Positions 47,620-58,358 of a stretch of 64,000 nucleotides of DNA are shown here, piece by piece. The DNA is from Pleurostoma richardsiae (taxonomy: Eukaryota > Ascomycota > Sordariomycetes > Calosphaeriales > Pleurostomataceae), in NCBI GenBank assembly GCA_030052745.1, contig JANBVO010000012.1:310001-374000 (forward strand). The letters are read 5' to 3'. A model generated the notes under the pieces. That model saw nothing but the letters and a program-made list of their open reading frames with translations, did no database searches and was not told the origin of the DNA. Positions within the stretch are counted from its first letter, which is position 1; each line of letters opens with the position of its first letter. A program made the translations under genes and the position numbers.

Positions 47620-48763
47620 GGTCAGACTTATGCTGAATTAGAGCTCTTCGTGAATGAGAGAGGGTATAAAGGTTGGTCCGAGCAGCTCTAAGGACTTCCC
47701 TCGCACGTTCCCATCATATCTCTTGCAAGGTAAGCAGTCTCCGTATGTCCATGATCATCCTAGGAAATAAGTCTTTATTCTGGGGGCAACTGAGTTTTGC
47801 AATATCGATATGATGCAATGCGGTACAACAACTCATCAAGAGTTTGGTGAGAGAGCAATTGAGCTGCGGACCGAGTGCTGGTATTCGAGCCAAGCTCTGA
47901 GCAATCTGATTGGCGGATGACGCTGAACAAACACGACTAACGCCGCAGCTGCTCACACTAACGGTTCTTCTTCTGGATTCAGTGTGCCGCTGTTAATACT
48001 GAAACACGCAACGATACCACTCGTCCGCCGTCTCGCACTTCTTGCTCTCTTCCATATTCCAGGTGTTGCCTTGGTAGATGTGCGTGCAAATGAGTTCTAC
48101 ATGTAGCTCATCGCTGAAGCTGTGGTTCCTTAATTACCAGAAGGATAAAGAGAGGTGCGTAACCTCGCAGTACGCAGTACTGTACATCACAGTCCGGAAC
48201 AGAAGCGGAAGGGTACCTACCTTAGGTACCCTAAGCAAGTACGGAGGTACCTTACACTGCTGCCCGGTGCTGTCGAAACGAAGCTAAAGTTTTCTTTTAA
48301 ACTCCACCAAATCAGCCTTGCGGGCGCCTCAAGAACCCACAGACAATTGATCCATCACTTTCTTTCTCTGCTTTCTGCTCCCGCACATTTGCGCCTCGCC
48401 TCTATCATCTGCCCGTGCCTGTATCGTCCGGCTTTTATACTGGACACGATACTGCGATCTCGAAGTCATAGCCGGCAGATCTGTCGAGCATTTGTGCCAC
48501 ATTTTCTCCACTGCCCGGTAGAAAGTGCCGTTTCTTGCACTTCCCAGCCTTCGCGGACGCGACGCCTGCGATAAGAGACTTTTTTCTCCGCTTTCCCACA
48601 TCCTACAGCCTTCCCAGCTGTACTAATAGCTCCAGCTGTGACGCCGTGACTTCTCTCGTCCACAGCAAGCACACAAGCGCCGGGTCCCGCTGGACCAACT
48701 CTCTCGCAGCGCTCTATCGCGACGGCTCCCTTCTTCTAGAAAGCATCCTTGGCCCCGCACTTG
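47620..48763. promoter_or_regulatory. Divergent promoter between ICT1-like and NAB3-like genes
   Basis: About 1.1 kb between start codons. It contains a perfect 21-bp hairpin at 48211-48231 (arms GGGTACCTA and TAGGTACCC, loop CCT) followed by another GGTACCTT. Pyrimidine-rich stretches lead to the NAB3 start. Confidence 0.5.
48211..48231. repeat. GGTACC hairpin
   Basis: Nine-bp arms GGGTACCTA and TAGGTACCC pair perfectly around CCT. It is related to TAGGTACCTA at 1617-1652. Confidence 0.75.
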
Positions 48764-51692
48764 ATGACCGAGCAATCTCCAGAGATCGTGGCTTCTGCCG
48801 ACCTCAGTCCGCTCTCACCCTCTCCCATCCACGCCACCTCTCCCATTCTGCCAGTCCTGCCGGCGCTCCACGACCGTGCTGAGAGTCTGGACGTAGATTC
48901 CCTTCACCAGCCGGTCTCCGCCGTCCCAGCGAATCCCACCACCATGACCGTGGCCGCTGAATCTGACCCTCCGGTGGTGTCTGACACCATAGTAGTCGGC
49001 GGCGACGACTCGTCCGACGAAGGCGGGTCTCTGCAGCTGGACGAGAGCATCGCAGACGACAATTCCGATGTCTACGGTAACGGTGAAGCCGAGAATGGTC
49101 AAGAACAGAAGAGCGCCCCCGAGGCTGCCACTGATGACTATGCGAGGACCTTCGATTCTCCGGCGCAGCCGTCGGACCAAGTCGAGGAGGATGCTCAGGA
49201 TGTATCGTCAAAGGCTCCAGAATCCATGATTAGTTCTTCAGCACCCGAGACTGCTTCTCATCAGCCCTCTTTAGCGGGCCTCGTTCCTCCTCATGATACC
49301 TCACCCGCAACCATGCCTCCTCCTGCAGACGCGCCGAAGGACAACCCACAGCCGTCTCAGCCCCAGCCGTCCCCGCCTTCGCAGCCCAACAACGAGGCTG
49401 CCAGCCCACCCAATCCATCTGAGCCTCCAGAGCCTTCCCTGGCTGTGCCTGAACCACCTCAAAAGACCGCATCTACTCTGTCGCCCACCGAGGAGGAGCC
49501 TCCCAGGCGCGACGCTGATGCTGATGCTGATGCTGATGCCGATGCCGATGCCGACGCCGCCATGGGAGATGATGACTCTGCTGCCGTTGATATCCAAAAG
49601 CTCGTGGCCGACATCACTGCCAGCGCGCAAGCTGGGGCCATATCCGGACCGGCTGCTACCGCCGACTCTGCCTCCTCCACTTCTCCCGTGGACGTTGCTC
49701 GTCCCTCCACTCCGTCCCCCTCTTCCATGGGCGTAAACCAGTCTTCTCTTCCTCCTAGACCTACATTGACTCAGGAGCAGTCCCACGCTGCAACTCTGCC
49801 CCCGCACTTGCAGTCCGCCCAGCCAGCCGGCTCCGTTGCAAACATCCAGCCTTACACCTCTGCGGCGTCACAGGCACCGGCACCGCTTAACTACTCTGCA
49901 CCGTATACGGCCACTGATGCCCCCGGCGCCGCCACGGCTGTCTCAACCCTACCCCTGCCGCCTTCATCGGGATATTCTACGGCCCAATATGCATCTTATG
50001 CGAGTGCCCAGCCATTTCCTAATGCCGGATCTGCCCCTCCTTCCGCAACTGCCCCCGGTTTTGGCAGCAACGACGCGTATAACGTGCAGCAGGCATACGA
50101 GGCTTTTTTGGCCGACGAGCGCAGATACACGTCGGAAGCCAAGTGGGAGCGGTTTCCCGATGGCTCGCGCATCTTTATTGGTGAGGAGTAACTGTCCCGT
50201 CTTTGTCTAGGCTCATCTAACTCGATGTTATGTAGGCAATCTGTCTAGCGAGCGAGTTTCCAAAAAGGATGTGTTTGAGCACTTCCACAGATACGGCCGC
50301 CTGGCCCAGATTTCGCTGAAGTCGGCCTATGGCTTCGTTCAGTACCACACCGTCCAGGATGCCCAGGCGGCCATGGAGAATCTCCAGGGCACCGAGATCA
50401 AGGGCCGCAAAATCCGTAAGCACCTTCAGTGACGGCTTTCTATTCCGTGTATCGTGAATTCTAACAGTATCATAGATCTGGAATACTCTCGCACCCAGAA
50501 GAAAGCCAAGGACAAGGACGGCTCACCAGACCGTAAGAATCGGGGAGGTGGTGGGGGTGGCCGCGGCGTGGACCGTTATGATGGCACCGCCCAGCCTCGG
50601 AGAGGAAGAGACGACTATCGTCCCGGACGCTCGCCCTCGCCTCGCCGTGACAGCTACCGGGGTCGAGACGATGCTCGGGCAAGAGACCGGCACCAAGACC
50701 CGTACGACCGCTCCCGCAAGCGATCCCGCTCGCCGGACCGCTATGGTCGGTACGACGCCGACCAGTATCGCCGCCGGAGCCCCAGCCCCTATTCCCGCAT
50801 GCGCTCTGAAAGCGACCGGCTCGACATTCCCCGTCGCTACGGAGGCGACATTCCCGATGTTCAGATTCTCCTTATGCAGGATGTTTCCCGGGACTTTGTC
50901 GACTGGGTTCAACGAGCCTTCTACGACCGATCCCTGAAGACTAATGTCATGTTCCTGAACCCCCGGTTCCCGCGGGATGCTGTCATCCAGAGGCAAGTCC
51001 TCGAGGGCGTGCACGGTGTAGTGGAACTGGACATGCGCGCACAGTCCCTTGGCAAGATTCCACTACAGGTCTTTGACCGCTCTGCTGGCGCCAACAACGT
51101 CCGCTACGACCAGTACCAGGACCTGGATCCCACAATCGCTGCGGAGCTGGTTGTGCGCACCAAGGGTCAGAGCCAAGCTTCGGCCCAGCCTTCCTATGGC
51201 GCCTATGGCCAGCCATACACTGCCACGGCCCCCCAGGGGTACCCCGCCCCTGCTGCTGCTGCTGCTCCCCAGCAGGCTACAGGTGCTGATCTGGCCAGCC
51301 TCATCGGTACCGTCGATAATGCGACGCTCCAGACACTGTTAGCGGCTCTACACCCTTCGCAGCCAGCTGCAGCGGTCCCGACTTCCGCGCCACCTGCTCT
51401 ACCCCAGATGGGCCCGTCGCCCGCTTTACACAGCGCCACGGCTGCCGCCAACTCCCAAATCGACATCAACGCTGTTCTCAACAACCTTAAGAACGCCGCT
51501 GGGAACGGAGTACCGATTGCACCGCCGGGCCCGGCCTCGGGCGTGCCGGACTACGGAGCGGCGGCGGCGTCCTACTCTGCCTACGGGGCCGGACTGCCCG
51601 GTAACGGCGGCGCGCCTGCGCCTGGTGGCGTAGATCCAGCGCAACAGCAGGTGCAGAATATCATGGCGCAGCTTGCTAGGTACAGGCAGTGA
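48764..51692 (+). CDS. NAB3: NAB3-type nuclear RNA-binding protein (RRM)
   Basis: There are three exons, 48764-50180, 50236-50415 and 50476-51692, giving 937 residues. The start MTEQSPEIVA was used. Residues 1-465 are acidic and Pro/Ser/Ala-rich and include eight tandem Asp-Ala units at 250-265. The single RRM spans about 467-540 and crosses both introns (RNP2-like IFIGNLSSE, RNP1-like YGFVQY). After an Arg/Ser/Gly-rich stretch, the Nab3 C-terminal region appears (DVQILLMQDVSRDFVDWVQ, VIQRQVLEGVHGVVELDM). The Gln/Ala/Pro-rich tail ends in VQNIMAQLARYRQ. In yeast Nab3 works with Nrd1 and Sen1 in transcription termination and nuclear RNA surveillance; in filamentous fungi the partner set is less clear. 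Confidence 0.9.
49511..49558 (+). repeat. Hexanucleotide tandem repeat inside NAB3 (Asp-Ala)8
   Basis: Eight in-frame 6-bp units GA(C/T)GC(T/C) encode alternating Asp-Ala. The units drift from GATGCT to GATGCC toward the 3' end, which suggests slippage followed by point change. Unit number may vary between strains. Confidence 0.85.
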
Positions 51693-52170
51693 GCGGCACC
51701 GCCCTGCTCTGGTGGCTACTTTTGGGTCTCTGATTCTGCTATGCTTGACGACCGTACGACTGACTCCAAAAATGGGGGAGGGTTATTAGTGCTGGTGACT
51801 GTGGGCGTTCTGGAGTGTTGATCGGATTTGCTGACACCGAGGATGGAGGCATGTGGCTTTTTGCTGTGGTATTATTCCATCGGAAAGGGGGGATGAGGAG
51901 GGACAAGTGCTAGTTAAAGACACTACAGCTTCTAAATATTGAGCCGCGTATTCCATGCTATCCTTTTTGGCCTCCCTGTCTATGCGAATCCGGAGTGATT
52001 CCCTTGTAATGCCCATGTGATAGTAGTACACCGTTGCTATAGTACACCCTCCCCTCCCCGGCCCAATGCTCCTCCATGCGAGTTGTGTCTGTTGTTACAA
52101 GCCAAACCTCCCAGGTCCCAATATACATCCATGTTGTAGTGCGTATTCCATACATGTCTCCTCTCCCCCT
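51693..52170. other. Convergent 3' region between NAB3 and LETM1-like genes
   Basis: About 480 bp between stop codons. Nothing beyond 3' untranslated sequence was recognised. Confidence 0.5.
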
Positions 52171-53385
52171 TCACAGCTCCCACCCCGGAACATCCAGCTT
52201 GCCCGCCTCCTCCGGCCACTCCTCCGGCCTGAGCATCAGCAGCGCACACACCCTCCTCGCCCTCTCCCCCTCCCCTTCCGCCCCGCTCAGCTCCAGCCAT
52301 CTGGCCAGCAGGCCAGGCAGCTCCCCCTCGTCCTTGCCTAGCACGTCCAGCCCGCGGTCCTCGCACGCCAGCCGCACTTCTTCCGCCTCCAGCGCCGGCA
52401 CCCCGCCCGCCTGCGCCAGCAGCGCGTCGTCCTGCGCCAGGAAGTGCACGCGCATCCGGGCCCGCCGTTCCGCCAGCGGACCTAACAACGCCCACGCCCC
52501 GGGGACGTGGTCCCACGCGCGTGACACCAGCCCCAGCACCCTCGCGACGTGGCGCACCGCCGTCGTCCTGTCCACCGCGCTCACCACGCTCCTCCCCGCC
52601 GCCGTGGCAGCAGTAGAGGAAGAAGCCTCCGCCAGCCGCCCGAACGCGTCGGCACGCCGGGCCTCCCCCCGGCGCCGCAGCTGCTCGACCTGCCGGGGGA
52701 TGCGGCACGTGAGCGGCACGGCGCCGGGGAGGGCCAGGACCGCGAAGGGGGTCAGCTCGCCGCAGACGAGGAGCAGCAGGGCGAAGAGGGGGACGCGGCG
52801 GACGTCGTGGCGCCAGCGGGCGCGGAGGAGCCAGGCGGAGCGGGTGGTGGCGCCGGGGGCGCGGACGGGGGACGGGGAAGAGGAGGGCCCGGGGTTGCGC
52901 AGGGACCAGACGAGCCGGGTGTTGAGGTAGATCTGGTGCAGGCCGGACTTGTAGAAGGCGAGGTAGGCCTTGCCGGTCGCGAAGAGGTGGGAGGCGGTCG
53001 AGGTGGTGGGGGAGCGGGTGGGCAGGGCGAGATGGGGCGGGCGGGTGCTGGCGGGTGGGTTGGCGGCCGCGGGGGAGAGGGTGGTGGTGGCTGTGGTGAG
53101 TGTGGGCGTCGGCTTTGGTGCATCGTCGGCGGGGGTTGAGGACGAGGAGAAGGAGGATGTCGAGGCGGATCGTTTGGTCTGGCGGGAGGAGCGGGTTCGA
53201 GAGGGGAGAAGAGTCGAGGGGCGGGGGTCGAGCAGAGGGAGCGCAGCTCGCGATGAGGCTGTCCGCGCTGCTCCGGCTAGCTGTAAGAGAAAGGAGGGAG
53301 CGAGAGGCATGACGGTAATGTTGCCATGGTTGGATGCGAGGAGAGAAGGAGTGCGCAGAACGCGCAAGTGTGCGGGTTGTCTCAT
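52171..53385 (-). CDS. LETM1-like mitochondrial protein
   Basis: A single exon encodes 404 residues. The first ATG (53385) gives MRQPAHLRVLR; a second ATG at 53310 (MPLAPSFLLQLAGAARTAS) would also make a good mitochondrial presequence. After an Arg/Ser/Thr/Pro-rich leader, a helix LYNTRL-type segment (YLAFYKSGLHQIYLNTR) leads to the membrane segment and LETM1 signature VPLFALLLLVCGELTPFAV with TCRIPRQVE. The C-terminal half has the LETM1 ribosome-binding-like fold ending MRVHFLAQDDALLAQAGG, EEVRLACEDRGLDV and LPGLLARWLEL. LETM1/Mdm38 proteins act in the mitochondrial inner membrane in K+/H+ exchange and translation; this short form is a divergent fungal paralogue of unknown duty. Very high G/C at third positions. 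Confidence 0.8.
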   Translation of the reverse strand: MRQPAHLRVLRTPSLLASNHGNITVMPLAPSFLLQLAGAARTASSRAALPLLDPRPSTLLPSRTRSSRQTKRSASTSSFSSSSTPADDAPKPTPTLTTATTTLSPAAANPPASTRPPHLALPTRSPTTSTASHLFATGKAYLAFYKSGLHQIYLNTRLVWSLRNPGPSSSPSPVRAPGATTRSAWLLRARWRHDVRRVPLFALLLLVCGELTPFAVLALPGAVPLTCRIPRQVEQLRRRGEARRADAFGRLAEASSSTAATAAGRSVVSAVDRTTAVRHVARVLGLVSRAWDHVPGAWALLGPLAERRARMRVHFLAQDDALLAQAGGVPALEAEEVRLACEDRGLDVLGKDEGELPGLLARWLELSGAEGEGERARRVCALLMLRPEEWPEEAGKLDVPGWEL

Positions 53386-53623
53386 CGCATAGCAGCAGGC
53401 TCGTTGATTTGGGATGTTGCTGCTGGAGGAGGAGGAGCTGAGAGGAGCTGAGAGCTGAGGCAGCTAAGCCGGGGAGATTTTCAGGAACAAAAAAGTGCAT
53501 TACGTCAATCACTGTAGCATCAAATCGGGTCCTCCATAAGCGCACGGTCGCACATGCCAGACAGCGGTAATTTGCGCCGGTATATTTCATCATAGGAGCC
53601 ATTCTACAGTACCATCTCGCCTT

Positions 53624-54205
53624 TCAAAGATTTGCCTTGGGGGTCAGAAACGCAGTGCATTCGATCTCGACATCCGTGTTGAACGGCAGCTGGTGCACCG
53701 CGACGCAGGTCCGGCACTGGCGACAAGAGATGTCTGCCGTCAGCAAGCGATACACCACAATCCACACGATCCCATCTCTCGGGCGCGAGTCCAAGGGAGC
53801 GGCAACTCACAGGCTTGGGCTCCTTGGTGAAGAACTCGTCGTAGGCGGCGTTCATGGGCGCGAAGTCGTCCATGTTGGTGATGAAGACATTCATCTTCAC
53901 CACGTTGTCCAGGCTGCTGCCGGCCTCTTCCAGCACCGCCGCGAGGTTCTTGAGCGCTTGTCTCTGCCGGCCAGCGCCATCACGCGTGCGTCAGCCATCA
54001 ATTGCTTATCCTACTGTAGGTAGGCCTAATGCTTTCTGCCTACCGTCCGGTCGGTCACGGTCCCTTCCACCGCCTTCCACGTCTTGGGGTCGAGGCCGAT
54101 GTTGCCCGAGCAGTACACCATGCCGTTGTACTTGACGGCCTGTGAGAACTGCGGCAGCGGTTTCGGCGCCTTGTCCGTGAAGACGCCTTCTGCTGCAGGG
54201 GCCAT
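53624..54205 (-). CDS. RidA/YjgF/YER057c/UK114 family protein
   Basis: There are three exons, 54205-54044, 53963-53811 and 53716-53624, all phase 0, giving 135 residues, the usual family length. Family marks are clear: FSQAVKYNGMVYCSGNIGLDP near the N-terminus, TRQALKNLAAVLEEAGSS in the middle, VVKMNVFITNMDDFAPMN, and the active-site arginine in CRTCVAV (R107) with IECTA (E124). RidA hydrolyses reactive enamines/imines made by pyridoxal-phosphate enzymes, protecting the mitochondrion or cytosol. No mitochondrial presequence is obvious, so a cytosolic Hmf1-like form is more likely than Mmf1 (inference). Confidence 0.92.
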
Positions 54206-55366
54206 GTTTGAATGAAGTTTTGCTGTTGTCTAACCGAAACACTGGAATGGCGGCTCTATGATGGGCTGTGACGACGGCTAGAAGATCTCGCTACTAGTGA
54301 GAGTGAACCATCTAGACTCTCGAGGCGATGCAGGAGAGCTGCTTTATATATCTATCGGCCCTGAAGCGGAGCATCGGCCAGCGCCGGCCCTCATGGAGAT
54401 CTTCCGCATCGGCGCATGATTACATTTTCTAGCTCTCTCCTAAATACACAGGACCTTCCTTGTTCCGACATTTTGCTTACTCGCGGTCTGCAAGTTGTCA
54501 GCAGTGCTGTATCGGTGTCAAGTGCGCCCTTCAAGGTCCAGCGACCAACTGTTGTCTATTACCCTCAATCCGAGACGGCCATTTCTCTCCTTATCTCAAT
54601 GTAATCAATCCGAATGACTAAAGCCGATTACTTGCCGCACCACGAGAGGAAGCCCAGGCTGGAAGGCATGTCTTCAGCCTTCGTGGCAGCCAAGCAGCAT
54701 TTTCTGCGGTACTGGATGCTGTCCGGTCGGCTTGACTGAGCAAACATTGTCTTGAAAACCAGGTTTGTTGTGCTTTATCCTACCGTCCAGACGCAAGAGG
54801 TTGACATATGGTTATGAGAAGCTAGTTGCTCCTCATCCATAGAAACCCATTGGCCTAAACAGCCCTCCTGCACGCTTCAAAATTCGGTGGTCTACGTCGC
54901 CGTCTCCCAAGTGTCGTCCACAGCGATCTTTGCTGCTAATCACCGGGCAAGCCACTCGTAGGCGAGAGCCTTTCAAGCCTCATCGATCTACCGTTTTCTG
55001 CTCCTCAAAGGAAGGGTAAGTGGTCGTGCTTGGCCTTCTTGTCAAGCTTGCGAGACAAAGGACTCTCCCGACGGCGTTGTAGTGTCCACGACTTCCATTC
55101 CGGAATGGGAACCCATGCAAAGCCTTGTCGATAATGGAAACAGACGAGGATCCCGCATCCGGGTCATAACTCGTACAGACTTGACAAAGACGCAACAGGA
55201 GCAGAAGCATGTCGTTGTTGTTATATGTCGTCTCCCCAGGCAGTTCCACTTCGCATCGGGATCGCGATGACACGACTGTGTTCTCCAGAGAATCAAAACC
55301 TCTCCAGCGACTGTTCAGTTACATATATTCCCAGGAAGACAGGCTTCGAGGTTCTGCATCCATCCC
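54206..55366. other. Intergenic upstream of RidA and the unrecognised gene
   Basis: About 1.16 kb shared by two divergent genes. No repeat, RNA gene or supported frame was seen. Confidence 0.5.
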
Positions 55367-56554
55367 ATGGAGGAGGTCGATAGAGTCAGGCCCCATGACC
55401 TGAAAAAAGAGGGAACGGGGTCTCGAGCAGGCAAAGTCAGGAGCGACCGCCTTGCCAGTGCTTATGCCTCGCTCTCGCGGCGGGATCCCCTCATGCACCA
55501 CGAGAGGAAAGAGGCACTATCCTATCTCTTCTGGCCACCGTTGCCACAGCTCTGTATCCTGCCCTTTGACACGATGAAGAACGGCCCTGACGACAGCCCC
55601 GAGGACATAACATACCGCATCGTCGATAACACAGTCGGAGACGCCGTCCTCGAGGTCTTCAAAGGCCTGACGAAGAACCATCCGGAGTATCTGGGCGGCT
55701 TATTCTACACCACCCTCGTCTTGCCCATGTATCATCGCGTCCCACCTGACCAGGAAGAGTGGGACGAACATGCCGGGCCGGCCACTCAATACTGCTGGAG
55801 CCTCCTCGTCCTCACGAAGGGTGAGAAGCACGTCGCCTGGTATTGCTACAACGATTGGATGGAGGACTACTACCAGGACGAAGTTGAGGCCTTCGCCCGG
55901 GAACTCATCCTGGGCGACCTGCCCGAGGAAATGACCGTGATACGCAACGTCGTTCCCTCCACTCGCCGGCTCCCTTGCACCGAGACGTTCAACAGCGAAC
56001 AGGCGCGGGTCACGAGCCTGACCCTGCCCTCCAGGAGCTACCACTTCGTCATCGCCGTGATCCGCTGGCTCACCCTGCACCACGCCAAGGAGACGTTCCC
56101 CGTCCCCGAGCGGCGGACCCTGGGGGCCGAGGGCAGGGCCGGCTGGGAGGTCGACGCGCAGGCGCAGCTGATTGTGGGCGTCCGGAACGCGCTGCGGCAC
56201 GCAGGCGTCGAGCTCCCCTCCAAAGCGGCCTTTGATATCGACGAGCCGGCGGCACCGGGGGAGCCCGCGAGCCGCGGGGAGCTGCGGACGCAGGTGAGAG
56301 TGGCGCGGAGGCTGATCTGGCGGTACCTGGGCGTGCTCAAGGCCACGCACGGGCACCGGCGGCGCGGCGCGGAGCTCCCGAGTCTGGACCACCCGCGCCT
56401 GCGGGACTTTGGGGAGGCGGTGGAGGATGTCGACGGCAGTGACGATGACGGCGGAGATGGGGACGGCGGAGAAGGGCCGGTGGATCTCAGGGGAAGAGAG
56501 GGAGACTTTTTGCGGGCGGAGTTCGTCAGGCAGCTGGGGAGACGATATGTCTAG
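55367..56554 (+). CDS. Unrecognised protein
   Basis: A single open frame of 395 residues; an in-frame ATG at 55574 would start at MKNGPDDSPED and remove a basic leader. I do not recognise the family. The centre looks like a folded domain: YRIVDNTVGDAVLEVFKGLT, YCWSLLVLTKGEKHVAWYC, EEMTVIRNVVPS, and YHFVIAVIRWLTLHHAKE. It is followed by a charged helix (RVARRLIWRYLGVLKATHGH) and a C-terminal Asp/Gly-rich acidic stretch. No signal peptide or membrane span is visible. Codon use is GC3-rich like its neighbours, which supports coding. Confidence 0.7.
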   Translation: MEEVDRVRPHDLKKEGTGSRAGKVRSDRLASAYASLSRRDPLMHHERKEALSYLFWPPLPQLCILPFDTMKNGPDDSPEDITYRIVDNTVGDAVLEVFKGLTKNHPEYLGGLFYTTLVLPMYHRVPPDQEEWDEHAGPATQYCWSLLVLTKGEKHVAWYCYNDWMEDYYQDEVEAFARELILGDLPEEMTVIRNVVPSTRRLPCTETFNSEQARVTSLTLPSRSYHFVIAVIRWLTLHHAKETFPVPERRTLGAEGRAGWEVDAQAQLIVGVRNALRHAGVELPSKAAFDIDEPAAPGEPASRGELRTQVRVARRLIWRYLGVLKATHGHRRRGAELPSLDHPRLRDFGEAVEDVDGSDDDGGDGDGGEGPVDLRGREGDFLRAEFVRQLGRRYV

Positions 56555-57140
56555 GGACGACTTGAGAGGCTACTCGTTGTCCTGAGAATGAGAACTGGAG
56601 CGCGGACGTCAGGACTGTCAGCTGCGACTTGAAGAGGCCATATTATATAGGGAGAGAGGTCGGCTTGAATCCAGCCGGTGCTTCCTGATTGAGTTCTGCC
56701 GCTGTTATGTTCTTTGTTGTTTCAATCTGATCTGACGCTGGACAACAAGGGCTAAGGAACGTTCTCCGGTAAGAAGCTTCATAGAGGCAGAGGCGAAGGG
56801 CTTAACTAAGGTACCTAACCTGCGCAGAGAGCCTTAGTCGTTCCTGTAGGCGAAATCATACATGAAGTGAAGACCAGGACAGTAGGAAGATGGTCTTGAT
56901 CTCTGATGAGTTTAGATGAAATGCCAATATGACGTTTCTGCTAATGGACCGACCACCTCCATGTTACAAAGTATCCTTCGTCATCCACGCTGTTGTGCGG
57001 AGCATCTTGCGTAGGTTTGTATCCAAGAATGGTCGCTGGAACGTGAAGTGTCAACTCTTCTCGGTGCACATCCTCCTTTCCATACGTTCTAGCAAGGACT
57101 GTATGGGACGACACTCGCTAACATATGGCCCGACACCTCA
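56555..57140. other. Convergent 3' region
   Basis: About 590 bp between the unrecognised gene and the oxidoreductase stop codon, including one AAGGTACCTA word at 56808-56817. Confidence 0.5.
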
Positions 57141-58358
57141 TTATGGCTTCCCGTCCCAGACCTTCGTGAGAAATGCGTCTATCTCCTCGAACTTATAATC
57201 AGCGAACAGCTGATTGAGCTCATCCGACACATCCCATGCACCCTCCACACTGCTGAGTAGCATGCCGATGGGTACCGCCGTGAAAAAGCCCGAGGCCTGC
57301 TCCTCGGCGATGGCTCCGTGTTTCTTCGTCAAGGCCCATGATGTCTTCAGAACGCCAGCTTCCAGATCTTGGAGTTTCACCTTGTCGATAGTGAAAGGAC
57401 CGCCTGTGGTTACCTGTGAGTCTACTTGATGTTAGTTGAGGATCGAGTACGGCTTACCTCGGATCTTCTCGCCGATCTCGATCACTCGGGAGAAGGTGAC
57501 CCGATTACCACTGATACCGCCGATCTCCGGCCACTCGCCTTCGTAATCGACTGCTCGCGCAACCACCGCGGCAAGATCGGCAGCAGTAGTCAGGGTCATG
57601 ATGGCGTCCTCGTGGCCATCGACGATGATTGCACGGCGGTTCTGGAAGTCAAAGACGGTATCCAGCGGGGCGACATGTCTTGCGGTCTTGTATGGGGATG
57701 CCAGATAGTCCAGGAACAGGCCGGGCTGGAAGAGAGTGTATTCGAGAACCTGAGGGAATTTATTAGACGAGTATGAACACCAGTCGCTGGAGTCCTCACT
57801 TTTCTGTTTTCGTTGACCTTCCTCAAATATTTCCGGATCTCTTCCTTACCTGCCCACCAAGGCATATGAACTGTCCCAGCACTGTGGAAGTATTAGCCAA
57901 TATCTGATAGGCAATCCGTTGGTCACTTCACCTTGCATATTCGCTTGGCGCAAAGCGGTTCACGCCTGCGGTAATGCAAGCATCAATCAAATTCTTCTGG
58001 GACCGATTTTCTGGATCTGATAGGAGTTGGACGAAAGACAAGAGAGTGTCTATTCCTCGCAAGGCTTCTACCAAGTCACCTTTGTCGCTGTAGTTGACAA
58101 CAAGCCAGCGGATTCCAGGCGTAGTGATCTCCTCGGAGGAGGCCTTCGCGCTTCTATCAGTCCTTTATTTGTCTAAGAGAAATAGGAAGCTACTTGCACT
58201 CCGGCTCAAAATGGTTATTTCATGCTTCTTCGCAGCCACTAGAGCGTCGATAACTTCTCTGGCGACCTCTGAGTGTGAGAATCAGCATGATTTAAGTCTG
58301 TGTCTTGAGTCTAGAGTGACACACGTCCAGTGCCGCCTGCGACGGCGATCTTGACCAT
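57141..58358 (-). CDS. NmrA-like / isoflavone reductase-family NAD(P)-binding oxidoreductase
   Basis: Six exons fit: 58358-58325, 58268-58198, 58143-57932, 57881-57800, 57749-57458 and 57421-57141, giving 323 residues. The dinucleotide loop is VKIAVAGGTGQVAREVIDAL (GxxGxxA). The body shows KKHEITILSRS, WLVVNYSDKGDLVEALRGID, TLLSFVQLLSDPENRSQKNL, and AGVNRFAPSEYA, all typical of the atypical SDR group that includes NmrA-like and isoflavone reductase-like enzymes. The second intron (58197-58144) has a GC donor (GCAAGT); the only in-phase acceptor is GCGAAG. The last acceptor is GTAG at 57422. The substrate cannot be told. It is divergent from the Zn2Cys6 gene with 480 bp between start codons. 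Confidence 0.87.

Noticed and set aside
52037-53602. 521-codon minus-strand frame overlapping the LETM1-like gene in another phase
   Set aside because: The product is a run of Arg/Pro/Ala/Gly without structure, while the other phase gives the LETM1 signature and a presequence.
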